In this document: positions 21,564 through 34,014 of the stretch, in pieces | How positions within the stretch are numbered: position 1 is the stretch's first letter | Layout: the number at the start of each line of letters is the position of its first letter | Assembly (NCBI GenBank): GCA_951213105.1 | Contig: OX578136.1 | Coordinates: 151,362,678-151,426,677 of the forward strand | Direction of reading: 5' to 3' | Source: Amaurobius ferox | Lineage: Eukaryota; Arthropoda; Arachnida; Araneae; Amaurobiidae | DNA: 64,000 bases | Notes under the pieces: generated by a model | Told to the model about the DNA's origin: nothing | The model's database searches: none | What the model saw: only the letters and a program-made list of their open reading frames with translations | Translations under genes and position numbers: made by a program

Positions 21564-22491
21564 ACTACATCACTCAATACATCTCCAGTCTAACTAAGAA
21601 AAACATTTTTTTTCTTTTAGAAATTCGACTTTATTCATCAACATACTCTCCTTCAAGAGTGATACATTCATTCCAACGCTCCTCTAACTTTTCGATGCCT
21701 TTTTTGTAGAACGATTTGTCTTTGCTCTCAAAATAGGCCTCAGTTTCGGCAATCACTTCTTCATTTGAATCAAATTTCTTTCCCTAGAGCATCTTTTTGA
21801 TGTCTGCAAAAAGCCAGTAGTCGCTGGGAGCCAGATCTGGAGAGTACGGTGGGTGAGGAAGCAATTCGAAGCGTAATTCATATAATTTAACCATCGTTTT
21901 CATCGACTTGTGACACGGGGCACGTCTTGTTGTTTTTGGTCCGGTGTGAGCAAACGCAGCACCCACTTCGAAAGGAACTTACGCATGCTCAAATTTTCGT
22001 GTAAAATTGCAAACACACTACCTTCTGATATCTTAAGCTATCTCACGCAACTTCACTTTACTGTCTTCCAAAACTATTTTGTGGACTTTTTTTATGTTTT
22101 CGGGAACAACTGCTGATTTTGGGCGACCAGAGCGTTCAGCATCATCTGTGTTTGCTCGACCGCGTTTAAATTCAGCATACCAGTCAATAATAGTTGATTT
22201 CCCTGGTGTAGAATCTCCATAACGCTTATCAAGCCACTGTTTGGCTTCAACAGTATTTTTCGCCATCAAACAACAATGTTTAATCAACACACGAAATTTT
22301 TTTTTTATCCATTGTTTTGAAAATTACAAAACTGGGGTTACTAAAACCACTGTAACCTGTAAACTAATTGTCAGAATGTCATGAAATTTTGACACGTATC
22401 GTTTGAAGGTTGGTACTATCCAGAAATCATATGGGTCTGTCAACAGTGTTGCCGTATATGTGTCAGACCGGAGACTTATTGAGTGAAGTGT
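21564..22491 (-). mobile_element. Internally deleted mariner transposon
   Basis: Terminal inverted repeats, allowing one small indel: left end CACTCAATACATCTCCAGTC (21,571-21,590), right end in complement CACTCAATAAGTCTCCGGTC. TA dinucleotides flank the proposed ends (21,562-21,563 and 22,492-22,493), the mariner target duplication. The transposase remnant lies on the minus strand. At 928 bp it is shorter than the usual mariner length of about 1.3 kb, because the catalytic core is deleted. Confidence 0.75.
21612..22290 (-). pseudogene. Mariner transposase, broken and internally deleted
   Basis: On the minus strand the N-terminal part (22,290-22,033) has the helix-turn-helix region KNTVEAKQWLDKRYGDS...STIIDWYAEFKRGR and the linker DDAERSGRPKSAV typical of mariner transposases. 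A stop follows LREIA. The next stretch resembles EGSVFAILHENLSMRK and SKWVLRLLTPDQKQQ. The sequence then jumps to a C-terminal part with LPHPPYSPDLAPSDYWLF and FYKKGIEKLEERWNECITLEG. The region with the first two catalytic Asp residues is missing; the third Asp, of the SPDLAPSDYWLF block, remains. The protein would have cut and pasted DNA at TA sites. This copy is inactive but could be mobilised in trans through its TIRs. Confidence 0.85.
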
Positions 22492-22493
22492 TA

Positions 22494-23920
22494 TTGTATC
22501 TAAAATACTTAATGTAATCTAAAATACAATGTTTATCTCCAATACCTCAATTAGTGTTGTATATCTAAAAACTTTATCTTAATTCATGCAACAGTATGTT
22601 TTTCGTATTATGCACATATAGATGGTAACATTAATATTCCTTCTTAAGAGAGTGGTAAGAATTACCATTACAATTGTGCTGCAATGTAGCACGATGTCCG
22701 GAATAAATATTTTTTAAATGTTTAGTTTCTTACATGTTTTGTTTATATTTCTAATATATCTACAACTTTTTTCTGAAATATTTTGTGTTCTTTGGGTATA
22801 TATAAACCTTTTGTACATTGTCTAATGTTAGCAATCGGATAAAGCACTTAAGAATTGATTTGAGCGTATACTTCTTGATGTGATGATTCATTATCATTTC
22901 TTTTTGCAATTTTGTGATACTGATTTTAATGGTGTTGAGCTGTCCTCTTCTTCATTAGATTCATGGATCAAAACATTCATTTATTCCTAAGTATATCCAT
23001 TCAAACTCACAGATATACGTATTATACCAACATTAGTATAATTGAGTGAATGCATTTTAATATTTATTAGTTGAACCCGTAGCGAAAATTTCACAATCAC
23101 GAGTGATCATTGATTAAATTACTTTACGTACAGTATTTAGGATCCGTTTTACTTTAAACACTATTATAATTTTTAAATTTTCAAACCAAGGTTTTTCCAT
23201 GTCAAATGTTTAGCTTTGCCATTTTTTATTTTCAAGCAAACTATTGTGTGATAAGTACCTATACTATCTCTTAATGAGTAAAACTGCAAAAAATTCGTGG
23301 GTTTACAAATGCGCTGAGAGATAAGGTGATTATTTACAGTTTGAATCGTCATTTTGAACTCTTATTCTGTGAACTCTAGAATTTTTACTATATTTAGCTC
23401 AGAAATAAATGACCCTAAGCTTTTCTTCGGATTAATGGATTAAGTGGATCTTTGAACTGTCCAGCTGATTTTTTAACCAACCAGAGCTGATAAGATTTCA
23501 ACATCTGGAATTGTCGAAGTGGACCTTATAACATATAAAATTCTGTCTAGCATTTACAACTTTTGAGTTTTCATTTATTTTTCACGTGTTTTTGAATTTT
23601 TTTATAAATAATTGGTAGCAATTTATAACCCTGTACGTTTTCGCTGTATAGTTGAGTAGTAATAGAGCTTAAGTTTAAACCTTGTACCTATACCTTGTAC
23701 CTTGTACCTAAAAGCTCTTATGAATAACAAAAGGATTTTCATGTCTTTTGAAAGCACATATAAGGTATTTTTGTATTTTCTTGTACATTATTTTTATATT
23801 TTTAGAGCCTGACACATAACTTTTTAAAAATTTCTTATTTTCAAGTATTTTTCATTAAATATCTACCGGTGAAACTGAAAATCTTTCTCCAACATATAAT
23901 AGTCATACATTAGTATAATA
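22494..23920. other. Unrecognised AT-rich segment
   Basis: About 1.4 kb without gene, element end or long tandem repeat. A short CCTTGTACCTA tandem occurs near 23,680-23,710. Confidence 0.4.
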
Positions 23921-23925
23921 AAAAA

Positions 23926-24972
<1,047 letters not shown>

Positions 24973-24980
24973 AAATAAAA

Positions 24981-25918
24981 TCTGATGTGGGCAACACATG
25001 ACTTTCCTTATATAATGCAATCAATTTACTACTTTTACAGTAAAAAAATGGGTTTTTCTTATAGTAGATACTTATATTCTTACCAAGATATTGAATTTTT
25101 GACAATTAGACGTCATTTTCATCCATTTGTCGAGATTTTCGTTAATTTGGCAACATTTCAAAAAGTCGCCAAGTTGGCGATATTCCGCCAAATTCGTCGC
25201 CAAAAGCTCGCCAAGCGTTATGGATGGAGAAATAAGTTATTCTTATAGCAGATAAATGATTATTGGCGTTCAAATACAAAAGTATTACTCAAAGTATATT
25301 TTCTCTTGAATAGGACGAGCTAGATTCCCGAGAAAGATGTCACCAAATTTATCGCATGATATTACATATTAAAAGTGAACATGTTTCTCAACAGTTAATA
25401 TTTTTTTTAATTTATGGGATTTTTTGATATATTTATTTGAAAAATGTGCAATATCTCGAGAACGGTTCATGCTAGCGTTCTAAAGTTTATGTCAATTGTT
25501 TTCTAAGGAAAAATTACATAAGAAATGTCTATTTGCGTAACTTTATTAAAGATTTTGACTTTTTGATGATTTTTTTCAAAATTTCACTCGGAAATTTAGG
25601 GGTCGGGTGGGGTTCTGAACATTCGATTACGTTTAAAAACAATAGGCTTCCAGTATTCACGGATTGTGATTTTTGAACCAAATTGCTTTCGAATCGGTCC
25701 ATTCGTTCGTGAAATATCGTTTCCACAGACTCACTGACACACACACACACAGACAGACATAACCTCAGAAATGCTTGATTCGTGATCACGGATGCTTGAA
25801 ACTTGCTCTCTCGTCAAAAACTCGAATTTGAATTTTCGACATCGTCACAATACTTTACTTATTATATATATCAGGAATGTATTGAATGTATCAGACATTA
25901 TGTACATAAGGAAAGTAA
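24981..25918 (+). mobile_element. Family A copy A5, in tandem with A4
   Basis: Starts 9 bp after the A4 hairpin (AAAATAAAA spacer), same orientation. The 3' hairpin region is slightly rearranged (25,850-25,918), with an extra TATATATCAGGAATGTATTG segment. The CA microsatellite is short. Confidence 0.8.
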
Positions 25919-25930
25919 TAATCTAATATA

Positions 25931-26881
25931 TTACTTTCCTTATATACAAAATGTGTAAGGAAAGTATTGTGACGGGGTCGAAAATTCGAATTCGAGTTTT
26001 CGACGGGAGAGCACGTTTCAAGCATCCCTGATCACGAATCAAACATTTTTGAAGTGATGTCTGTGTGTGTGTGAGTGGGTGCGTGTGAAAGTATGTATGT
26101 GTGTGTGTGTGTCAGTGAGTCTGTGGAGACGATAACTGACGAATGAATGGACCGATTCGAACAAAATTTGGTACAAAAATCACAATCCGTGAACACTGGA
26201 AGCCTATTGTTTTTATGCGAAATCGAATGTTCAGAACCCCCCTAAATTTTCGAATAAAATTTTGAAAAAATCGTCAAAAAATCAAAACCGCTAATAAAGT
26301 TACGCAAGTAGACATTTCTTATGTAATTTTTCTTTAGAAAACGATTGACATAAATTTTAGAACGCTAACATTAACCGTTCTCGAGATATTGTACATTTTT
26401 CAAAAAAATTATCAAAAAGTCATATAAAATTAAAAAAAAAAAGATTTCCTATTGACAAACATGTTCACTTTTCATATGTAATACCATGCGATAAATTGGG
26501 TGACATCATTCTCGTGGATCTAACTTGTTCCATTCATGAAAAAATATACAGTCAGTACTTTTGTACTTGAACGCCAATAGTCATTTATCTGCTGTAAGGA
26601 GAACTTATTTTTTCGTCCATAACGCTTGGCGAGATTTTGGCGATGAATTTGGCGGAATGTCGCCAAATTGGCGACTTTTTGAAATGTTGCCAAATTAACG
26701 AAAACCTCGCCAAATGGACAGAAATGACGCTAAATCAATGAAAATGACGACTAATTGTCGAAAATTCAATATCTTGGAAAGAATATTACTATCTACTATA
26801 AGAAAAACCTATTTTTTTTTATTTTAAAAGTAGTAAATTCATTACATTATATAAGGAAAGTCATATGTTGCCCACATCAGA
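25931..26881 (-). mobile_element. Family A copy A6, tail to tail with A5
   Basis: Minus-strand full-length copy. Its 3' hairpin (25,931-25,965) lies 13 bp from that of A5, so A5 and A6 form an inverted repeat of about 950 bp per arm. Its TCTGATG 5' end is at 26,881. Confidence 0.85.
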
Positions 26882-26967
26882 TTTTTTCTTTAGATGGCTT
26901 CGCGATGTTTTTTAAAACCTCAGTGACCTAAAATTGAAATTCCCATTATTGATCGCGTGAATTAAAA

Positions 26968-27450
26968 CAAGAAAGATCAATCATGCATATGGAATTGATT
27001 ATGAAACTCTTTCCAACTGAAATTTAATTGTATTTAAACATCTCTAAATTGTGATACATTCAGTGTTGATATTTTTAATTATCACAGAACTACAATAATT
27101 TATTTTACTTGAAAACTTAAAACTTCATTGGAAAAAATGAACTTTATTTAAATGACGTCATCGAAATATATATCGTCTGGCTCTCTATGCAAAAGCGGTG
27201 GATATTTGATACTCATTTATTCATTTGAGCATTGATACACTTTTATTCCAGACTCCAGAGTTAAATATTTGCGTGAAAATAATTCAGCAATTCTTATACA
27301 ACTCATCTTATACAATCACTTGTTTGCATTCTGCATCCATTAAAATTAGGCTTCTAGTTGAAATGATCAAAGTTTGATGATCATTTAAACTAGAAAATAT
27401 TGTAATTGCGTTTCCGCAGAATATAGATGCACAGAAAATAGGCAAAAATA
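26968..27450 (+). mobile_element. Family B copy B4, 3'-truncated
   Basis: Has the CAAGAAAGATCAATCATGC start and the AACTCTTTCCAACTG sub-terminal arm. It follows family B with internal deletions and ends at GGCAAAAATAA, where a tRNA-like SINE head begins. Confidence 0.7.
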
Positions 27451-27520
27451 ATCGAAGGGAATCGAACCCGGGCCTATCGAGTGCAATTCCCGCGCGATAA
27501 CCACTGGGTTACCGCGCCCC
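27451..27520 (-). mobile_element. tRNA-like SINE head (minus strand)
   Basis: On the minus strand GGGGCGCGGTAACCCAGTGG is the A-box side and GCCCGGGTTCGATTCCC the B-box side. It shares GAATTGCACTC and TAGGCCC with the SINE head at 16,672-16,740. Only the head is recognisable; no tail found. Confidence 0.65.
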
Positions 27521-27524
27521 TTGA

Positions 27525-28368
27525 ACGACTCCTGTATCTTTCGAAACAGGTTAGTTTTCTATTTAATGTATCGTAGCGCTCTGAAGTTTGTAGTTTTATT
27601 CACTGAATAAATGTTTTGAATCTGTCTACTGCTCATTCCCTTCCTCCATCATTATTACCTTTCAATTATTCTCGTTGTGTTTGGCGAACCTTCTGGACAT
27701 GGCTACGTTTGCTTATTTTATGGACAGTAATCGATCTCGTTCTGGTGTTTGCTAGTCATCCTATTTTTCTCTGAAGATGGGTGTTATGTTTTCAACTGGT
27801 TGACACTCTTATTGCGTTATATGCTGTTTTATACCGATATTTAAAATCCTTTTCATAGATATTATGTATTCGAGCAAAGAGGAAGTTTTTAATAGAAAAT
27901 GCAAAATCTTATATAAGTAAAAGTAATTCTTACGAACATTGATATGATTGATAATAATAAAAATTGAAAATTAATTTCAATTTATTTATTTAGCAATTTC
28001 TATTCGATTATATTAATAATAACTGATTAACAATTATTAATAATAAATGCTATTTCATGACATATTCTGCATCGTCTTAGAAATGTTTCTGGGTACGCCT
28101 TTTACTTATTTTAATGTACAGCTTTCAGGGCATCTTTTTTTCACTTATTTTTAGCCCTTCGTGACTCATGCTATCGCCTACTTTTAACTGACGAGTGGCG
28201 AAAATCACGAAACCGATCCAATAGTTATAACTTCTAGAACGCACCTTTCTTAAAGTTAGGACCGCGCGCAAATAGCAGTCGATGATCTCTATAGAGATTC
28301 TCAAAGTTGTGGCACATAGCAAGTTTGTTGCCATTGTAAGAATTAGCTGTATCATGCAAGTAGACGAA
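27525..28368. other. No recognised feature
   Basis: Mixed-composition DNA. The minus frame at 28,125-28,499 has no motif I recognise and overlaps repeat E. Confidence 0.4.
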
Positions 28369-28369
28369 C

Positions 28370-28870
28370 GTATTGTTACAAACGTGTAAAATGCTGTGGA
28401 ATCTCTTTTCACTCTCCCATTTTCGTGTTTTTCAAAGACCAGAAGGAGAAAATACCCGTATAGACATCCATTCCCATGACATGAGTCTAGGGTTTCCACA
28501 TGTCAAAAGGTCGAAGAAGATTTGGCTGTTTATCGCCAATTTGGTGGTTTCTCAAAGATTTGAGAAACACCTCAAAATAACCAATATTGAGAGGTTTTCC
28601 AGAAGTTTCTATAGAAAGTCTTTAAAAGGAGCCACAGCTGCGTTGGAGAACAGTTGATGACATACGGCCTACTTGAACTGTGACTTAGTTAACGTTTTAG
28701 AATAGTAACTGCTGTGTTGTTAAATGAGTGGAGCATTTAAGTGCTGTTTTACTGTATATTGTTCCTGTTTACGCTGTGCTTGTGCATAAACGTGTTAGTT
28801 ATCCAGAAATTTGGACGCATTATTGTATCTTGAGCGCACACCCACGATTACAGAGCATACGCCGTAACTG
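28370..28870 (+). repeat. Dispersed repeat E, copy 1 (possible solo LTR)
   Basis: Shares ordered blocks with 40,090-40,585: GAGAAACACCTCAAAAT, CCAATATT, AAGTTTCTATRGARAGTCT, GAGCATTTAAGTG, TTGTTCCTGTTTACGCTGTG, TTATCCAGAAATTT, CACCCACGATT. The ATAAACGTG (polyadenylation-like) followed by a conserved 3' segment suggests a retroviral-type LTR, but I could not define TG/CA ends or a target duplication. Confidence 0.5.
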
Positions 28871-28871
28871 T

Positions 28872-31625
28872 GTCATACTACGCGTGAAACCGGTCCTTGA
28901 GAGTTGTTATTTGCAAAGTGAGCGCTGTCCGATCTAGTAATGGTGAAGGGATGACTAAGAGAGTCCTCTTTTCTGCATTTTTGCTAAAATTGGTCCCGTT
29001 CGCTCGTAGAACGTGGGGCGGTGAAAACATTGCTTCAATTGGGAGCCATGTGTTTCTGTTGAGGTAGGGCCATACTCTGATAACCATCGATCGGCGACAA
29101 TGCTGCCATTGTGCGTTCTTGGCATCTATTGTTCCTTTAAAGCTGTGGTCTGCGAAAACGTTAGGAAATTCGATACCTGTTCTTTCCCTTTTTGACGAGT
29201 TTAACCCTGCCTTCAAAACACAATGGCGTTTCTCTAGCCTAGGCCTCGAAAAACGCGGATTCCTTTTTGCCGCGTTTCGTCGTAATTGCGGTACGGTGGG
29301 CCCTTTGCTTGTTTTAATAATTACAGGTTTGAGGGCATCTTTTTTTCCCTTGCCTTCCTCCCTTCGCGACTATTACAACATAAACACGCGCGCGCAGTGC
29401 TTCATTTCGGGAACCCGACCCCCAATTATTCGACATCGAACAAAAGCGTTCGATCAATTATTGGACCTGATAGAACCGAAAAAAGAACACTTCGAATTTT
29501 CGCCTGTTCGGATTTTTCTCGTCAGTTTTCGTTCTGATTATAATTTCTTTTTTTTTCTTTTTTTTTTTTTTTTTGTACCGGTAGCCGAGGATGATTCTTT
29601 TGCCGCGAAAATTATTTTGTTGTCACCGGGCCCAGCGCACCTGCTCTCTGTTTAAATTAATGAAGTTGAGTTTACGAAACGCGAAAACGTTCTTATCCAC
29701 CCCTCCTGGAATGAAAGCAGACAAGAGTAATCAATGGACTCGTGGGGCTAAACAATGGGAAATCGTGTGTAAACAAGATTTCGATTGCTCCTGATTGGTC
29801 AATTTGTGAACATACATTCGTGTTGTTAAGGGGGGGGGGGGCTGTCTATTACCTGCAGTTTTTTGTAGTTTCGTTGAGTGTTAAACAGTTATGCATACAG
29901 ACGTGACTGCTGAAGAAGTTTGTAAATGGTCTATTGGAGCGTCTATATTGTGTAATCTTGAAATTGTTTTCATTTTCCTCCATCTAATTTTTATATCTTA
30001 TTAATACTTGATGGATCCTCTCATTTGAAAAAAAAAAATATTTTATAATAATTTAATTTCCTAAAAAGTAATGGATTTATTATTAAACGTATTTTCCTGG
30101 ATGACTTTCTTAGTATGGTTCAGATGGATAAATTGCAGTTCATCTTTTAAATAAGGATATGCCTGGATTGGGAGTAACCATGTCCAAAAAAGTAAGCACG
30201 AGCCGTTCCCGAGATATTAAAACTTTTGTATTTTGTTGCATGTATGTGTAAGGAGACATAAAAATTTGTAAAAAGTGTAAATTTCTTATCTGTGAAGCAC
30301 TGAAATGATAATGCTTATGAGTTTTGTTGAGAAGATGCAAATAATTTTGGTCGTTTGTTTGAACTAATTAAAGTCAGGGATCGAAGACTGTTTTATCGCC
30401 TTGTACTTATGAAGCAGACCATCGAAACATGGGAATGTAAAAGCTAGGAAGTATTCATAAGGCTAGGAAGTATTCACGCATACATTCCTTCATCATCCCT
30501 GTACATAAAATTTTCCCGCTAGAATTTGCATAAAATTTTCCCGCCTCCAAGAGGTAGGCGATAAATTTACAAAAGGATAGTACGAAATCAAGGAATTCGT
30601 GCCATTTTTGATGAAAATTGGATTTGCGCAAATTTGACATTTTACTTATTTAAAGTGTAATAAGTATAATACTCAATAATTAATATTTAAAAATCTGAAT
30701 ACATGGTGTATTTAGCATGATTCCATGTCTTAAAGTTTCCCCTTTCAACGGATTTTGTGACTACGAGCAAGGTGTTTTTAATACACTTGAAGCATTCGTG
30801 CTTTTATCCCCCCCATCCCTAAATTTGGGTTGGAGTGATGTATCTCTGACTTTTTTTCTTAATTGTTTGTTCATTTGTTTTCACAGCTAAAAAATATCGC
30901 GAATTTAATGTTTCATATCCCCCTCTTTCTAAGCAAATTAAAAAAATATTTCCTTTCTCAGTAAATTTAATATTTTTATCGTAGTTTTGATGCATTTGAT
31001 GCTTCGGTATGTCTTACTCCAATATTTTTATTTAATTATAATTTTCATCCCAGCATATAATGACTCCCCTCTTTTTCTGATCAACGTAAACCATTCGTTT
31101 TCTTTTTTGTATTTAAGTTGAAATGATATATCTCTGATAATTGTTTTTATAATTGTTTGTTTAATCTTTTTTCCGAAACTGAAAAAAAATTAAAACATAT
31201 CGCCTTTTCTCCCCCTTCCACTTTAAATTCCAGCAGGAAACATTTGGTATTTTTTTCGTAGTTCTGAATATGGCCTTCTGCTTCGATACTCCACACTTGA
31301 AAATAATTATTGAATTTTAATTTTCACCTCCCATACCTAGTCACCTCGTCTTTTTCTATTTAGATTGAAGTGAAGCATCAATGTTAATTCTCATAAATAT
31401 GGTTTGAAATGGGTATATCTGAAATTTTTTTCATAATATTTTCAGAGTTTTCCCATTATCTTCTTACAACTGTGAAAAAACGAAAAGTTACAGTTTTTCA
31501 CCATCCTTTCTCCTCCTAGTATCTTCAAAATGAAAAATTCAGCGTTTTAATCCCCCTCCCACATTTAAGGCCCCCCCTTGTCCCTCTTTTTACTCATCTG
31601 GAAATATTCAATTTTATTTTCCCTT
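28872..31625. other. 2.7 kb with a GC-richer block, no recognised gene
   Basis: Positions 29,090-29,800 are GC- and CpG-richer than the surroundings (for example GCGCGCGCAG, CCGGGCCCAGCGCACC). An open frame at 29,119-29,655 has no motif I know and contains a poly-T encoded Phe run. It could be a host 5' end, a CpG-rich promoter or an old repeat. After 30,000 the sequence is AT-rich with C-rich tracts and no feature I can support. Confidence 0.3.
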
Positions 31626-31629
31626 TATT

Positions 31630-32768
31630 AACACTTTACAGCAAAGTTGAAAAGTGTTTATGACTTTGTTCATTCTGTCTGTCTGTCTGTCCGTTCGCAC
31701 GATAACTGCCGTAAAAATGACTTAATCAAAATGAAATGTTGTTCAGATAGTCTGTAGGACCTATGGGAATATAAATGAATAATATCACCAAATTAGTTTT
31801 GGATTGAACCCGGGTTGAAAAAATGAAATACATTGAACACTATGGGACCTAATTTTTCAAACATTTTTTAAGCGGATATAAAATTCACAAATTGCTTCGA
31901 AAATTTTAGGTAATATTCAAATTGTTCCATAAAATATATAAAAAAAAATCAGCGAAATATATTCAGTAGTTTTTTAAATAAAAATTAAAATAATAATTAT
32001 ACCTCTTATATGAAGCGATCACGTGACCACGATATGAAAAGATCACGTGACCCACTTCAAAATGTAATATGGCATCCATCTTGTCTCAAAATCGTGATTT
32101 TTAAAGTTCTTTTTAATTCATATTGAGTGTTGTATCCGTACTAAAACCACTTTATTTCAGCTTAAATTCTGTGCATCTACATACTGAAACAACGCAATTA
32201 CAATATATTTGAGTCTAAATGATCATCCAAATTTGATAATTTCTACAAAGAAGCCTATTTTTCACTTATGTAAAATTTAAACAGCAAAATATATAGAATG
32301 AGTTGTATAAGAATTGCAGTATTTCTTTAACTCAAAATTAATTAGCTCATGGAATCTGCATAGCTGATATGAATGAAATATTCATTGATTTTACAGAGAA
32401 AAGGACGCTTTTTTTCGATGACGTTTTAAGCATAGAGTTTAATTACTTGTAGCTCCATGGTCTTAATGTTTAAATAAAATAAATTATTATGGTATTGTGA
32501 TGAATGAAATGAATGGGAAAATGTTTATGAATGAAATGCTGCTTTTATAGAGAGAGACAAGCGTGTTATTTTTTCTATGACGTCATTTGAATGAATTTCA
32601 GTTGTTTTCGATGAAGTTTTCAAATATAATAAATTATCGTAGAATTATCATAATTTTAAAAATATTACCGAGGAATGTATCGCATTTTAGAGATGTTTAA
32701 ATGAAATTACATTGAAGTTGGAAAGTGTTTCATGATCAATGCTTTATGCATGATTGATCTTTCTTGTT
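31630..32768 (-). mobile_element. Family B copy B5
   Basis: Minus-strand near full-length copy. The hairpin AACACTTTACAGCAAAGTTGA / AAAAGTGTT is at 31,630-31,660, with a CTGT microsatellite (about 31,676-31,692). The 5' end GATCAATGCTTTATGCATGA lies near 32,733-32,762 (plus-strand orientation). Confidence 0.78.
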
Positions 32769-32769
32769 T

Positions 32770-33165
32770 TTATAATTACCCACTCGAACATTTTAATTCC
32801 ATTTTAATTTTCATTCCCATACCCAAATTTTTGCAGCAGATATCTGAATAAGAAAAACATGAGCAACGTATATAAGCACATATTATAACATAATAATGCA
32901 GCATACAGCTGTTTCGAGGATACGCTAGATCCCCTTCGTTGGTGCAAGAGAACCAACAAACCCGAAGCCTAAAAGAGGAATGCTCTTTATACATTTACTG
33001 TCGTTTAAGATTGCTCCTGTAACCATTCTCAAAATTACCACTAAATGAATATTTTTCTTTTTCTGTGCATTTCATCCGAAGGTCGAACTGCTACTGATAG
33101 TGCATATTTTAAATGCATGACTGAAGTGTATATTTACGCGCTAAGGTGTTCTTCAATGATATTTC
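32770..33165. other. Unrecognised segment upstream of an exon-like block
   Basis: No supported repeat or gene. Frames on both strands lack known motifs. Confidence 0.35.
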
Positions 33166-33170
33166 AGGAC

Positions 33171-33231
33171 AAATACGCAGAACCAGATTTACATGTAGGA
33201 CCAGAAATTGCAAAAATGTCCGTTATATGGA
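33171..33231 (+). CDS. Possible isolated host exon
   Basis: An acceptor-like GATATTTCAG ends at 33,170 and a donor-like GGAG-GTATCC begins after 33,231. The block between translates in one frame to DKYAEPDLHVGPEIAKMSVI and continues WR, a balanced, non-repetitive peptide. I recognise no family. The signals are weak (GTATCC is an uncommon donor). Spider-like genomes have long introns, so a lone exon is plausible, but chance is a real alternative. Confidence 0.22.
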
Positions 33232-33277
33232 GGTATCCTTTATTCGAGAATGCCTGTTAAAGAAGTTTGATTATAAT

Positions 33278-33345
33278 TAAAAAAAAAAAAAAAAAAACGT
33301 GGCGTGTTACTGGGTCAGAGTGGGTCTCTGGGGGGGGGGGGGGGA
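33278..33345. repeat. Poly-A and poly-G tracts
   Basis: A run of A (about 33,280-33,297) and a run of 13 G (about 33,331-33,343). Confidence 0.8.
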
Positions 33346-33649
33346 TATGAGTATGATCCTAAAGCCACCCCTTTGGCAACTTCGATCAGAAAGTTTCGAT
33401 CAGAACGTCGCGTTCGTCAAATATCAAAATTAAACAATGCGCTGAAAAATTGAAGTAGTGCAGTTTTTACAGTTTGGTGAGATTAATGAACCCTAAAAAA
33501 TATATCAGAAATATCATCTACTGCTTTTAATAAATACATCAGACAATCATTATATACCTCTTTTTTATCAATCAAAGCATATGTCGTTTCCCAAGAGTGA
33601 AGAATTTTTATTTTGGATCAATATTTAACTAGCTTTCTTATAAAAATGT

Positions 33650-34012
33650 CATTGAAGAGTTCCGAAAGAGTTCATCGAAGAGTTTCAAAAGAGTTCATTG
33701 AAGAGTTTCAAAAGAGTTTATTGAAGAGTTTCAAAAGAATTTATTGAAGAGTTTCAAAATAGGTCATTGAAAAGTTTCAAAGGAGTTCATTGAAGAGTTT
33801 CAAAAGAGTTCATCGAAGAGTTTCAAAAGAGTTCATTGAAGAGTTTCAAAAGAGTTTATTGAAGAGTTTCAAAATAATTTATTGAAGAGTTTCAAAACAG
33901 ATCATTGAAAAATTTCAAAGGAGTTCATTGAAGAGTTTCAAAAGAGTTCATTGAAGAGTTTCAAAAGAGTTCATTGAAAAATTTCAAAAGAGTTCATTGA
34001 AGAGTTTATGAA
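33650..34012. repeat. 23-bp minisatellite, about 15 units
   Basis: Tandem units GAAGAGTTTCAAAAGAGTTC + ATT with point differences and one or two indels. Because 23 is not a multiple of three it cannot encode a repeat protein in one frame. Variant units recur in a similar order, hinting at a higher-order period of several units. Confidence 0.9.
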
Positions 34013-34014
34013 AG

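Noticed and set aside
29119..29655. 178-residue frame as a gene
   Set aside because: No recognised motif and a poly-T encoded Phe run; kept only as a GC-rich block.
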